From the NCBI RefSeq assembly GCF_000190755.2, contig NZ_JH109152.1:682001-746000 (forward strand): a stretch of 64,000 nt of DNA, read 5' to 3'. Position numbers and translations under genes: made by a program. Source of the DNA: Methylobacter tundripaludum SV96 (lineage in GTDB: Bacteria > Pseudomonadota > Gammaproteobacteria > Methylococcales > Methylomonadaceae). Shown here piece by piece: positions 14,232 through 23,244 of the stretch. Numbering within the stretch: position 1 is the first letter of the stretch; every line of letters starts with the position of its first letter. The notes under the pieces are model-generated. The model did no database searches. It had not been told where the DNA came from and saw nothing but the letters and a program-made list of their open reading frames with translations.

Positions 14232-14873
14232 TTAAACCTCCTTTTCGCCGCGTGTTGAATCCGCGGGCATATTTGATAAAGAAAAACAGAATACCGCGCC
14301 TTTGCCCGGTTCCCCTCGTGCCTCGATGTTCCCGTTGTGGCGGTGTACGATACGCTGCACGGTGGCCAGGCCGATGCCGATGCCGGGAAATTCCTCCTGG
14401 CGGTGCAGACGTTGGAACGGCTGGAACAGCCGGTTGGCGTGGGCCATATCGAAACCGGCGCCGTTGTCGGCGACGCAGAAGCGGCGAATGCCGTCCCGTT
14501 CTTCGGCGTACACGCGAATACCCGGCGCTGCCGCGTGTGCGCTGTATTTCCAGGCATTGTCCAGCAGGTTGCGCATGACTGCTTCGAGCATGCGCGCATC
14601 GCCATAGGCCTGAAGCCCGGCCTCTACCTGTATCGCCACTTGCCGTTCAGGTGAGCTTTGCATCAGTTCGGTCAGCAGTCGCTCGGACAGGACGGAGAGG
14701 TCTACGGCATCGTGCCGCAACTCGCCCCGCGTGCTGCGCGAAAGCGTCAGCAGGCCGTCGATCAATTCGCTCATCTTGCGGCTGGCGAGGTCGATCTGAT
14801 CCAGGTAAACCTTGGCTTCGCCCAGTAACTGGCTGCCGTAATCCTCAACCAGCGCCTGACTGAATCCGCTCAT
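14232..14873 (-). CDS. histidine kinase fragment lacking the phospho-acceptor histidine
   Basis: The 213-residue product starts MSGFSQALVEDYG, which in phytochrome-type kinases directly follows the H-box HDLRAPLRA. It keeps the rest of the dimerisation helices and a complete HATPase domain: N-box RNLLDNAWKY (~101-110), VADNGAGFDM (~134-143) and GIGIGLATV (~164-172). Reading the same frame upstream of the ATG gives A-D-A-P-L-R-A before M, so the end of the H-box is still encoded but the His itself has been lost. The ATG overlaps the TGA of the DUF4118 piece (ATGA). It may be a dead remnant or an ATP-binding partner acting in trans. The intact-looking regulator gene follows at once. Confidence 0.8.
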   Translation of the reverse strand: MSGFSQALVEDYGSQLLGEAKVYLDQIDLASRKMSELIDGLLTLSRSTRGELRHDAVDLSVLSERLLTELMQSSPERQVAIQVEAGLQAYGDARMLEAVMRNLLDNAWKYSAHAAAPGIRVYAEERDGIRRFCVADNGAGFDMAHANRLFQPFQRLHRQEEFPGIGIGLATVQRIVHRHNGNIEARGEPGKGAVFCFSLSNMPADSTRGEKEV

Positions 14874-15253
14874 GGCGCGTAGCGGCGCGTCAGCAGTTCC
14901 TCGACCGAGACGGGCTTGTTGAGGTAGTCCTGCACGCCTTCCTTGAGCAGGCGCAGACGATTCTGGGTTTCGCTAAACAGGTAGCCCATGACCAGAAACA
15001 GGCCTACCGAATAGAGGTTGGACGGGGTATTCATCGTCCAACTCAATTGGGGCGGGATAAAGAAGAACCAGACGATGGCGATGCTGAGAACGGTGCTGAC
15101 CAGTCCGGCCCCGAGGCCGCCCAGACGTGCGCTGAAAAACACGGTGGGGAAGAATAGAAACCAGACGAAAGGAGCGATCCAGGGCCACAGTACCCATTGC
15201 AGCGCCAGCGCCAGGAAGGGCAGTAAGATGGCCGGCACCAAACGTATGTTCAT
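14870..15253 (-). CDS. DUF4118 membrane sensor piece fused to a receiver-domain tail
   Basis: The 127-residue product has three to four membrane segments (residues ~1-95) of the DUF4118 type found at the N-terminus of KdpD-like and phytochrome-like kinases (FVWFLFFPTVFFSARLGG, then IVWFFFIPPQL). After NRLRLLKE it changes into GVQDYLNKPVSVEELLTR, the last strand and helix of a receiver domain with the conserved KP, and stops five residues later. The DNA then continues in another reading frame as the kinase H-box end (APLRAM). The likely history is a large internal deletion joining receiver tail to kinase out of frame. The start overlaps the previous stop as ATGA. Confidence 0.75.
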   Translation of the reverse strand: MNIRLVPAILLPFLALALQWVLWPWIAPFVWFLFFPTVFFSARLGGLGAGLVSTVLSIAIVWFFFIPPQLSWTMNTPSNLYSVGLFLVMGYLFSETQNRLRLLKEGVQDYLNKPVSVEELLTRRYAP

Positions 15254-18225
15254 GATGCCGCAGTTCCTTTCGGTGGTATCGGAAGGGCATCGAGAAAGGC
15301 CAGCGGGTAGGGTGGTTCTTGTCCGAGTTGGCGAGAGAGTTCGTTGACCTGCTGTTTCAATACAATCATGTCCAACTCGCGGCCCACCGTGGCGCGGTTG
15401 AAACGTTCCAGTTCCGCATTGCGCTGAGCCAGTTCCTGGGTCTGTCTGCGCAGTGCCTCTTCGACGGCTTTGCGCGCACTGATGTCTGCGATGGTGCCGA
15501 TGATCCTGAGTGGCGCGCCCTCGGCATCACGTTCGGCCACCCGGCCTCTGCCCCGTATCCACTTGATCTCCCCGGAAGAGGTGACCAAACGGTAGTCGAA
15601 ATCGCTGGACGGCGTCTTGCCTTGCATGTGAGCTTCCATCGTTTCCAGCACATGGGGCAGATCATCCGGATGCACCGTTTGTTTGAAAAACTCGACATCC
15701 GGCGTGACTTGGTCAGGCAGGTAGCCGGTCATTTCGTAGTAATGTGGCGTCAGATAGGCCAATCCGCTACGTAAATCCCAGTCCCAAAGACCGTCGCTGG
15801 TAGCATTGAGGGCCAACTTAAGGCGCTCTTCGCTGATGCGAAGTTGCGCTTCGGCAGTCTTGCGTTCGGTAATATTGAGGATAAAGCCAATAATTGCCGG
15901 ACGACCTTGATAGTCGAAGGTGCGTCCATGTAGCTCAACGTCGATGCGACTGCCGTCGCGGTGCAGACCGACAAAAATGTAATGCAGGTCCGCAACCTCG
16001 CCATCAATACGCCGTCGCATGATTTCCCCCACTCGTTCACGATTTTCCGGGCTAACCAGATCGGCGACAGATACGTTGTCGATCAGAGCTTCCGGCGAGT
16101 CGTAACCGAAGAGGGTCAAAAAGCCGGGATTGACGTAGCGGAAGCGGTCATCCTGAATAATGTAAATACCGGCCAGAGATTGTTCCACCAAGGCGCGAAA
16201 ACAGCCTTCGCTGTCACGTAGGGCCAGTTCGGCCTGCTTACGTTCGGTGATATTTTCGGTCACGATAATGATTTCGCCGTGGTTGGGCGAGTAGATCATG
16301 AATGAGAACCAGCGATTGAGTTCGCGCAGATAATGTTCCCAGCTTGTCGATACACCGGTTGCCGCGACTCGCCCGAAGAGCTCAAGTGCTTCCTGGTTGT
16401 TCTCGCAATAACTCGGGATGACTTCGCTGATTTTGCGTCCGATCACTGATTCGGTAATACCTGTGACAGTGGCGAATGCCGGGTTTGTCGAGATGTATTC
16501 CATATCTACCGGCGTCTCGCCCTGAAAGATGACGCGGGCATGGACGACACTGTTCATCATGTTCTCGAACAATGATCGGTAATTCAGTTCGCTCGCGTGC
16601 AATGCCGCCTCGGCCTGCTTACGCTCGGTAATATCCCGGGAAATACCGAAGATACCGATCATGTTGTCTTCGCTGTCGCGCAGGGGGCCTTTAGTGGTGA
16701 GAAATACCCTCTCGCCTTGCGATGTGTTAAGTCTTTCTTCCTGAGTAATCGTACGGTTTTCGGCGTTCACCTGGCGATCGATGGACATCACGAGATCGGC
16801 CTGTTCGGAAGGAAAGAGGGTTCGATCGTCGCCGCCCAGCACGTCTTCCAACGGCTTGCCGACGAAACGGCTGGCGGCTCGGTTAAACAGGATGTAGCGG
16901 CCTTCCAAATCTTTGGCGAAAATAGGATCCTCAGAGCTGTCGGCAATGGCGGCAAGCAGGTGCAGTGCGCGAAGGCGCTCTGTCTGGGATTGCTGTAAGG
17001 CCTGGGCCAGGGTGAGTTGTTGAGCCTGTCGCAACAGATAAAAACCGGCGCCGGCCATGAACAGGGCCAGCAAGCCTACAAAACCGGTCCACGTAACATC
17101 TCCGACGGCTTCGGCATAAAGTTCAGACAGATCCAGTTTGGTCATCAGGAACCAGTCTGTATCGGCGATAGCACCCACCACACCGATGACGGGAATGCCG
17201 CGGTAATCCAGGCCCTCAATCGGGTTGCCAGGATATACTTCGCTATTACGCAGCTCGACAAGTAGTTTTTCCGTTGCCATGGGCACGGGTAACCTGGCTT
17301 CTGTCTCTTCTTGGTGTTTTAGCTTGTTGAGGAACAGCACTCGGTCGCCATTGCGCTGGAACAATACCGTCTCGCCTCCGGCACCGGGTACCGGCCGGGT
17401 TTGCAGAATGGGGGCAAGCCGATCCGTCAAATCGACGTGCAGGATGACCAAGGGCGGGGGGCCGGAGATGGCCGTCAAGGGTGTAATGAAATCCAGGCAC
17501 AGGTTGCCGGCGGCATCGCGGTAAGGGCCGATTCGCCGCACTATACGCTCTGCTGAGGCTGCGGCTTGCAAGGGCTGGGCAACGGTAAGCGGCGTCCTGT
17601 CGTTCCCCCACAGCTTTTTGCCCCTTGGGTCGAGCAGTACGACTGCACCAAATCCGCGATTCCGGCTTAATTGTTCCAACTGCATTTGCAGTCGTTCGCC
17701 ACTCTGCTGATCCCCCGATTCTTGCCAACGGCGGTATTGTTCGGTGAAAAAATCGCTGGTCCGGATGAAGTCCGCGTCAGCCTGCCTCTCTCTGAACCAG
17801 TCGGTAATTTGACGGGCCTTGATGTCGACATCGGCCTGCAACCGGACAATTGCTTCTTCTTTTTGCTGTGTGAAGGTATGGAATATACCGGCGCCTGTGA
17901 ACATGACGATGATCGCGGCCAGCGACAGGAAAGGTAACCCCAGTCCGTGTGAGCCCGCCGGGAGTGCTGTAGACCTCGTATCGCCGCCGATCCAACGCAG
18001 CATCAGGCCATAGAGTAGCAATGAAGTTACGCCGACGAATAACCAGCCCTTGAGCATGCCGGCCAGGATGATCTGGTTCGGATCGTTGAAGAGTATCTGT
18101 ACCCATTTGTCGGACAGCAGTATCCAGCAGGCGGCGAACACGGCATAGGCCAGAACGATGGCTAGAATTCCGTCACGGTTGGCGGGTTCCGGTCGCAGCG
18201 ACAAGGGGGCGGTATCGGGTGGCAT
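15250..18225 (-). CDS. membrane multi-PAS sensor without an output domain
   Basis: The protein has 991 residues. Two membrane segments near 20-75 and another at ~93-115 precede a periplasmic Cache-like sensor (~120-385) and a further membrane helix (~390-410). Four cytoplasmic PAS domains follow (~430-545, 550-670, 675-800, 805-930), each ending in ITERK or a variant. A coiled tail (ELERFNRATVGRELDMIVLK, then QVNELSRQLG) ends the protein. No GGDEF, EAL, kinase or methyl-accepting domain follows. This tail is commonly the C-terminus of sensors encoded just before a separate kinase gene, which here is the damaged DUF4118-kinase. The last codon overlaps that gene's ATG, so coupled translation is likely. 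The ligand is unknown. Confidence 0.9.
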   Translation of the reverse strand: MPPDTAPLSLRPEPANRDGILAIVLAYAVFAACWILLSDKWVQILFNDPNQIILAGMLKGWLFVGVTSLLLYGLMLRWIGGDTRSTALPAGSHGLGLPFLSLAAIIVMFTGAGIFHTFTQQKEEAIVRLQADVDIKARQITDWFRERQADADFIRTSDFFTEQYRRWQESGDQQSGERLQMQLEQLSRNRGFGAVVLLDPRGKKLWGNDRTPLTVAQPLQAAASAERIVRRIGPYRDAAGNLCLDFITPLTAISGPPPLVILHVDLTDRLAPILQTRPVPGAGGETVLFQRNGDRVLFLNKLKHQEETEARLPVPMATEKLLVELRNSEVYPGNPIEGLDYRGIPVIGVVGAIADTDWFLMTKLDLSELYAEAVGDVTWTGFVGLLALFMAGAGFYLLRQAQQLTLAQALQQSQTERLRALHLLAAIADSSEDPIFAKDLEGRYILFNRAASRFVGKPLEDVLGGDDRTLFPSEQADLVMSIDRQVNAENRTITQEERLNTSQGERVFLTTKGPLRDSEDNMIGIFGISRDITERKQAEAALHASELNYRSLFENMMNSVVHARVIFQGETPVDMEYISTNPAFATVTGITESVIGRKISEVIPSYCENNQEALELFGRVAATGVSTSWEHYLRELNRWFSFMIYSPNHGEIIIVTENITERKQAELALRDSEGCFRALVEQSLAGIYIIQDDRFRYVNPGFLTLFGYDSPEALIDNVSVADLVSPENRERVGEIMRRRIDGEVADLHYIFVGLHRDGSRIDVELHGRTFDYQGRPAIIGFILNITERKTAEAQLRISEERLKLALNATSDGLWDWDLRSGLAYLTPHYYEMTGYLPDQVTPDVEFFKQTVHPDDLPHVLETMEAHMQGKTPSSDFDYRLVTSSGEIKWIRGRGRVAERDAEGAPLRIIGTIADISARKAVEEALRRQTQELAQRNAELERFNRATVGRELDMIVLKQQVNELSRQLGQEPPYPLAFLDALPIPPKGTAAS

Positions 18226-18245
18226 TGGCTGGGCAGCTCGTTATA

Positions 18246-18356
18246 TTAGTGATCCGGATTGGATTCGGTGAAGTTGTGCGGCATGGTCATGGCGATAGTG
18301 ATGAAGGTAGCGGACTCTTCATCCTCGGTCAGCAGGACTCGAATGGCTTGATTCAT
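18246..18356 (-). pseudogene. 36-codon remnant resembling the start of a receiver domain
   Basis: The short frame reads MNQAIRVLLTEDEESATFIT and then AMTMPHNFTESNPDH. IRVLLTEDEESATFI is what the first strand and acidic pair of a response regulator look like, after which the similarity stops. It lies between the HD-GYP gene stop (18362) and the PAS sensor start (18225) in the same direction. No good ribosome site is seen. It is most likely the stump of a deleted regulator gene. Confidence 0.5.
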
Positions 18357-18361
18357 GGCAT

Positions 18362-19462
18362 TTAATCCGGAATGGGATCGCGATGGCGATCGGCGATGTC
18401 GCAGAAGACGCTGAAATGGGTGAGAAAGGCGTCAACCATGTCCGGGTCGAAATGCCGACCTCGTCCGGCCGCAATGATGCTGCGAACTTCGTCGTAAGAC
18501 ATGGGTTCTTTATACACGCGGCGGGAAATCAAGGCGTCGAATACATCCGCCAGGGCCATGATGCGCGCCGAAACCGGAATGGCTTCACCGGCGAGTCCGT
18601 CTGGATAACCGCTGCCATCCCATTTTTCATGGTGTCGGTGGGCGATTTCCTTGGCTAAAGTCAGAAACACTACCGGCCTTTCTACATCCCGCTCGGCCTC
18701 TTCGATAGCCACGGCGCCAAGACGGGCATGGGTTTTCATGATCTCCCATTCTTCCGGCGTCAACTTGCCGGGTTTTTGCAGGATGGCGTCGGGGATGCCG
18801 ACCTTACCGATGTCGTGCAACGGCGCGGAGCGTGCCAGCAACTGGATGTAACGGTCATTCAGAGTTGCCGAAAAGAGCGGATGTGTTTGTAGTTTCTGGG
18901 CGAGCTGTTGGACATAGCCCTGGGTGCGCAGGATGTGGTTGCCGGTTTCAGGGTCGCGAGTTTCCGCCAGGTGGGCCAATGCCCGGATGCTGACCTCCTG
19001 GATCAACTCGTTTTCGGCCATGCGTTTTGCGATCTCGGCTTCCAGATAGCAGTTTTCGTCACGCAGCCAGTCACGGGCCTGCTTCAATTCCAGTTGGGTA
19101 TGGACGCGGGCCAATACAACGGGTGGCACGATGGGTTTGGTGATGTAGTCCACGGCACCTACGTCCAACCCATGCAGCTCAGCTTCGGTGCTGTCCATGG
19201 CGGTCACGAATATCACCGGGATGTCTTGAGTGGAGGGATCTGCACGCAGATGCTCGAAGACTTGATAACCGTCCATGCCCGGCATCATCACATCCAACAT
19301 AATCAGGTCCGGGCATGGCGCGGTACCGGCGATGCGCAATGCTTTCCGGCCGGAAGTAGCGACACGAACCCGGTAGATCGGTTGCAGCAATTCGCTTAAA
19401 ACGGTGAGATTTTCGGGAGAGTCGTCAACAATCAATATCGTTTGGAGCGTTATCTCTGGCAT
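18362..19462 (-). CDS. HD-GYP response regulator (c-di-GMP phosphodiesterase, RpfG-like)
   Basis: The 366-residue protein has an N-terminal receiver (1-125; D57 in IMLDVMMPGMDG, K110-P in YITKP), a coiled linker (~125-155) and an HD-GYP domain. Visible metal and catalytic residues include HLRTQ-type H177, H217-D218 (PLHDIGKVGIPD), the H276-R-H-H-E block and GSGYPDGL (~284-291). HD-GYP proteins of this type hydrolyse cyclic di-GMP when the receiver is phosphorylated. It is probably the first gene of the signalling operon that ends with the hybrid kinase, which could phosphorylate it. The region upstream (19463-19722) is AT-rich and should hold the promoter. Confidence 0.93.
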   Translation of the reverse strand: MPEITLQTILIVDDSPENLTVLSELLQPIYRVRVATSGRKALRIAGTAPCPDLIMLDVMMPGMDGYQVFEHLRADPSTQDIPVIFVTAMDSTEAELHGLDVGAVDYITKPIVPPVVLARVHTQLELKQARDWLRDENCYLEAEIAKRMAENELIQEVSIRALAHLAETRDPETGNHILRTQGYVQQLAQKLQTHPLFSATLNDRYIQLLARSAPLHDIGKVGIPDAILQKPGKLTPEEWEIMKTHARLGAVAIEEAERDVERPVVFLTLAKEIAHRHHEKWDGSGYPDGLAGEAIPVSARIMALADVFDALISRRVYKEPMSYDEVRSIIAAGRGRHFDPDMVDAFLTHFSVFCDIADRHRDPIPD

Positions 19463-19722
19463 GAGTGGTCCGTAGTGGGTATGGCAATATTTTTTAGCTT
19501 AGCATGTAAGCGCTATCGACTTGAATTATAGGGAGCTTAAAAAATAACGCTAGGTTTTGTTGGTATTTCAATAATAAGTATTCAAAAGCAAATACTTATA
19601 AAGATAAAGTGAATTCGTAAATTACCGATAAAACAAGCGTTTTTATTAATCGTTAACAGAACCCGATACGTTAGGAATAAATGAATTCGTTTGTTAATCC
19701 GCGTTAAAAGACCCGCATCCGG

Positions 19723-21279
19723 TTATTGCAAATAACGGTCAAAAGTATTCAACAGGGTTTCCCCGGCATTGTCGCTTTCGGTATTAATGGGTATTGCACT
19801 GGATTGTTCTTGTTCCGACAGCGGCTGTGCCGATTGCTGCTGATGGTGCAGCACGGCCACAGTCGCTTCCGATGCATCTTCCTGCCGTTGCTTGATACGC
19901 CTGCAGAGTTCCTGATCGGACGCTTGGAAAGTGATGATATGAAACGGTACGCCGCAGTCCGTCGCAAGCTGCCGAAACGGGTCTCGTTGCCGGGTTTTAA
20001 GAAAAGCCGCGTCGATAATGGCCGGGAAACCGGCGTCAAGCACGGCTTTGGCGAGTTCCTTAAGATGCTGATAGGTTTTTAGGCTCACCTCTTGGGTATA
20101 AAGTCCGTCGTCAATGCCGCTGCCGGTTTGCACCAATGCCCGGTAGCCGAACAGACGTTTGCGTTCTATATCGGAACGTATCTGGAACGCGCCGATTTTT
20201 TCGGCGAGTTGGGCGGCCATAGTCGACTTACCGGAACCTGAATAGCCGTGGGTAATGATTAGGACGATTGGGCGACGCTTGATAAATCGCTCGGCCAGAT
20301 CGGCAAAAACCGCATATTCGCAACGCGCCTGTTTAGCAACGGCATCGTCGTCGGGTTGCTGGGCCATGCGCAATAAGGACACTTTAGCCCGTACCAAGGC
20401 ACGGTAAACCAAGTAATAACGCAATAAAGCTAGTCCTTGATAATCGCCGGTGTGTTGCAAATAGCGATTAAGAAAGCGGTAAGCATGACGGTCATAACCA
20501 AAGTGCAGCAGGTCGATAAACAAAAAAGCCACTTCGCTGATCACATCAACCCAGCGCAGCATTGGATTAAATTCGATGCAATCGAACAGGGTGACCTTAT
20601 CGTTGATGAGCGTCATGTTGCCCAGATGCAGGTCGCCGTGGCATTCGCGTACATAGCCTTGCTGCCTCCGCAGCTGCATCAATCCGGCTTGCTTGCGCCA
20701 TTCGCTGTCGCCCCATTGCTGAATGCGCTGTAGCTGCTGTTTTTGATCGTCATCAACCAATAAAGGTCTGATATGGTCGAAATTCTCGACAAACCAATGG
20801 TTGATGTTTGCGCTATCGCCATAGGGAGAGTTTTCATCGGTCTGTTCACTGGTTTCATGAAAATCGGCAACAATATCGGCAAGTTGATCGATTTCATCGG
20901 TACCCAGCTGACCGCGCCCGGCGTGTTCGCTTAGCAACTGTCCGGAAGGAAAGCGAATCATTTTGACGGCGTATTCAATAGCGGCACCGGTGCCGCCTAT
21001 TTTGGGATGCTGCGGCGTTCCGGTTATCGGTACGACCTCCAGATACAGGTCGGCGGCCAAGCGCTTGTTGAGTCTTAATTCTTCAGTGCAGCAAAAGCGG
21101 CGTTTTTCCAATGTGGAAAAATCCAGAAAACCGAAGTTAACCGGTTTTTTGATTTTGTAGACGTATTGGTCGGTCAGCAGCACCCAGGAAATATGGGTTT
21201 CAACGATGTTGCAGGCATTCGCTTCAGATAACGCCTTGATGAGGGTAAGACTTGAATTCAGCGCTGTATTATTGGCCAT
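19723..21279 (-). CDS. APH-like kinase fused to a P-loop ATPase
   Basis: The protein has 518 residues. The N-terminal half has a protein-kinase-like aminoglycoside phosphotransferase fold: VYKIKKPVNFGF (~40-51), catalytic loop HGDLHLGN (214-221) and metal-binding aspartate in LFDCIEFNP. The C-terminal half has a Walker A GYSGSGKST (345-353), IRSDIERKR and IIDAAFLK, as in zeta-toxin or gluconate-kinase-like P-loop kinases. This two-domain protein is widespread in proteobacteria, often annotated as a bifunctional aminoglycoside phosphotransferase/ATP-binding protein; its substrate is not established, and resistance should not be assumed. The gene stands alone between the signalling operon and rlmA. 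Confidence 0.88.
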   Translation of the reverse strand: MANNTALNSSLTLIKALSEANACNIVETHISWVLLTDQYVYKIKKPVNFGFLDFSTLEKRRFCCTEELRLNKRLAADLYLEVVPITGTPQHPKIGGTGAAIEYAVKMIRFPSGQLLSEHAGRGQLGTDEIDQLADIVADFHETSEQTDENSPYGDSANINHWFVENFDHIRPLLVDDDQKQQLQRIQQWGDSEWRKQAGLMQLRRQQGYVRECHGDLHLGNMTLINDKVTLFDCIEFNPMLRWVDVISEVAFLFIDLLHFGYDRHAYRFLNRYLQHTGDYQGLALLRYYLVYRALVRAKVSLLRMAQQPDDDAVAKQARCEYAVFADLAERFIKRRPIVLIITHGYSGSGKSTMAAQLAEKIGAFQIRSDIERKRLFGYRALVQTGSGIDDGLYTQEVSLKTYQHLKELAKAVLDAGFPAIIDAAFLKTRQRDPFRQLATDCGVPFHIITFQASDQELCRRIKQRQEDASEATVAVLHHQQQSAQPLSEQEQSSAIPINTESDNAGETLLNTFDRYLQ

Positions 21280-21397
21280 GTTTACAACCTCCTACGCAAT
21301 CGATGCTCCGATGTTATTACTTCATGGCATTGGACGCAATGCCGGAAGGGCAGGGCGGTAAAAAATACGTAGTTTGCGCAGTGCCAAAGTGAAGGCT

Positions 21398-22228
21398 TTA
21401 GTCTGCTGTTTTTATCGCGAGCGTCAAAATAAAATCGGTTTCTATTTCGAGTTCTGCAACGTCTTTAATGGCTTGCTGAACGCTTTCATTGGCTCGCCAT
21501 GCAAAAGGCGTCATCTGTAACAGGGCGATTCTTTGCTGGGGATTCGGGGCGATTTTATAACTGATGTGCTGTGTATCGATACGGTCAAATCCTTGCGCTA
21601 CCCCATTCTCTAAAGCATGCTCTTTGGCATCGGTATAGATGAATTCTTTTAATTGCCATAGATGTCTGGGACCTGGGGTCACCGTTAGCAAAAATCCTGA
21701 CGGTTTTAGTATCCGCCCCAGTTCATGCTCATTTGACGGGGCAAATACTCTCAGCACAAAATCAAAATACTGATCGGTATAAGGCAGTCGGTTCGAGCTG
21801 GCGACTATAAATCTCGCATTGGGTTGTTTTTTTGCGGCCGCGGCTATCGCAAATTTGGCAATGTCGACGCCGTGCAACATCATCGTGTTTGGGCAATAGG
21901 CTTCAATCATCCGGCTGTAGTAGCCTTCGCCACAGCCCAGATCCAGCAGATGTTTGGGTTGATTTATATTGACCATCATCGCCACCGCTTTGGCCATCGG
22001 TTCATAATAACCGGCTTCCAAAAACTCGCGTCTGGCCTGCATCATTTGCTTGTTATCACCCGGCTCCACGGAGCGTTTATGCTGCACCGGCAAAAGATTC
22101 AAATAACCTTCCTTTGCAAGATCAAAGTGATGGTTATTCTCGCAAACGTAGCTTTTTTGAATTAACTGTAGAGAGGTCGCGCAAAGCGGACACACATAAC
22201 AGGATATTGGCTGGTGAGGTTGATACAT
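21398..22228 (-). CDS. rlmA: 23S rRNA (guanine745-N1)-methyltransferase
   Basis: The 276-residue protein has a zinc site at the N-terminus (C13-P-L-C16, C29, and a His of NNHHF) followed by DLAKEGYLNLLPVQHKRS, a signature of RlmA/RrmA. The class I methyltransferase SAM motif LLDLGCGEGYYSR is at ~94-106, with FDFVLRVFAP further on. It methylates N1 of G745 in helix 35 of 23S rRNA, lining the peptide tunnel. The gene has no obvious operon partner: the kinase-fusion gene ends the same strand downstream and a small periplasmic protein gene lies further downstream on the plus-coordinate side. Confidence 0.92.
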   Translation of the reverse strand: MYQPHQPISCYVCPLCATSLQLIQKSYVCENNHHFDLAKEGYLNLLPVQHKRSVEPGDNKQMMQARREFLEAGYYEPMAKAVAMMVNINQPKHLLDLGCGEGYYSRMIEAYCPNTMMLHGVDIAKFAIAAAAKKQPNARFIVASSNRLPYTDQYFDFVLRVFAPSNEHELGRILKPSGFLLTVTPGPRHLWQLKEFIYTDAKEHALENGVAQGFDRIDTQHISYKIAPNPQQRIALLQMTPFAWRANESVQQAIKDVAELEIETDFILTLAIKTAD

Positions 22229-22357
22229 GCGAACAGGGAGGGCTTTACTCGGCTAAGCCGTGTAAAAAGGGTAGATGGGTTGAGCGGTTGTTTTTAATGG
22301 AAGACAGGATCAACTTAAGTTAACCCTGTCCCCGTTAAAAGTCGGATCTAATTTTGA

Positions 22358-22687
22358 TTAGATTGACTTGTAAAAGCCTAATGCTTTGTTTAATTCAGCA
22401 ATAGCTTTTTCTTCGTCTGCACTTTTACCGATTATTTGCGCTTTAATAATACTGTCGAGTCCTTGTTTTACAACAGCTTCGTTGCCTGTGATTTGTTCAG
22501 AAGCGGTGCGTGCTGCTTTCTCGTGTAAATAAGCGGCATTGAAATCGTGTTTGCCGATTTCAGCTATAGCAGCTTCAATATGTGCAATAACTTCAGTGGC
22601 TTTTGCATCTTCAGCGAAAGCAACGTTACTTGCACCAAAAGAGATAGCCATAATAAAAGTAAGTACTGCTTTTTTGATTAAATTCAT
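22358..22687 (-). CDS. small secreted SmbP-like helical protein
   Basis: Starting at the second of two adjacent ATGs (22687), chosen because an AGGT lies six bases ahead, the protein has 109 residues. A signal peptide (MNLIKKAVLTFIMAISFG, cleaved near NVAFA) is followed by an all-helical mature region: AKATEVIAHIEAAIAEIG, a HDFNAAYLHEKAARTA repeat-like helix, ITGNEAVVKQGLDSIIKAQ and ADEEKAIAELNKALGFYK. The layout recalls SmbP, the small metal-binding periplasmic protein of Nitrosomonas, but there are only three histidines in the mature part, so metal binding is doubtful. The function is unknown. Confidence 0.65.
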   Translation of the reverse strand: MNLIKKAVLTFIMAISFGASNVAFAEDAKATEVIAHIEAAIAEIGKHDFNAAYLHEKAARTASEQITGNEAVVKQGLDSIIKAQIIGKSADEEKAIAELNKALGFYKSI

Positions 22688-23244
22688 CATATACCTATGA
22701 AGTGTTTTTGGTGTGATTCCCAGACGCTGTCTGAAAATTAATAATTGGGAAGACAATTACTCCCCAGACGCTATCATATACGATTAATCGATTCCTTATA
22801 CAGCCATTTTTAAATTAAAAAATATGCCTTCAGGAAAGCCGGATAGAGTTGTTTTGACTTGATGCCGTTTTTTATCGGCTGTTGGCAATCTTATAGATAA
22901 AAAAATCGATAAATAGCTATTGAGTAAGCTGTCTAAAGCCGAAGGTGTGAAAACCTTTTGTGGCCTTGTACGTCGGTAGCGGCATCTTTAGCCGGTCTGG
23001 GTGGAAGATTTATCGAGTATTGATGCACAAGGAATATTCAGCACATAGGGCGCACTAGCCGCTTCGCCTAAAGCGCCTACTGTTGGTATCGCGTATTGAA
23101 CCGAATGAGAATCTCGCCATTCGACGCAATACGCTACGCTCACGTCCTACGGATTGTGCCTTGCCGCAGTTACCGGCTTTTTTCGGCTATGACGATGCAA
23201 TGTTTTTGGGTTAGCCGCACAGGTTTGGTTGCAGCAAAGAGAGA
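22688..23244. other. long intergenic region with dispersed-repeat fragments
   Basis: No convincing gene is visible. A ten-base direct repeat (CCCAGACGCT at 22719 and 22763) lies upstream of the SmbP-like gene. A 24-base segment (23064-23087) recurs exactly at 57679-57702. The stretch 23110-23160 resembles ATACGCTACGCTCACG-type dispersed repeats. Confidence 0.6.
23064..23087. repeat. 24-base dispersed repeat, copy 1
   Basis: The segment containing CGCCTAAAGCGCCTACTGTT is identical to 57679-57702. Both copies lie in intergenic DNA next to other degenerate repeats, so it is probably part of a family spread through the genome. Confidence 0.85.
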
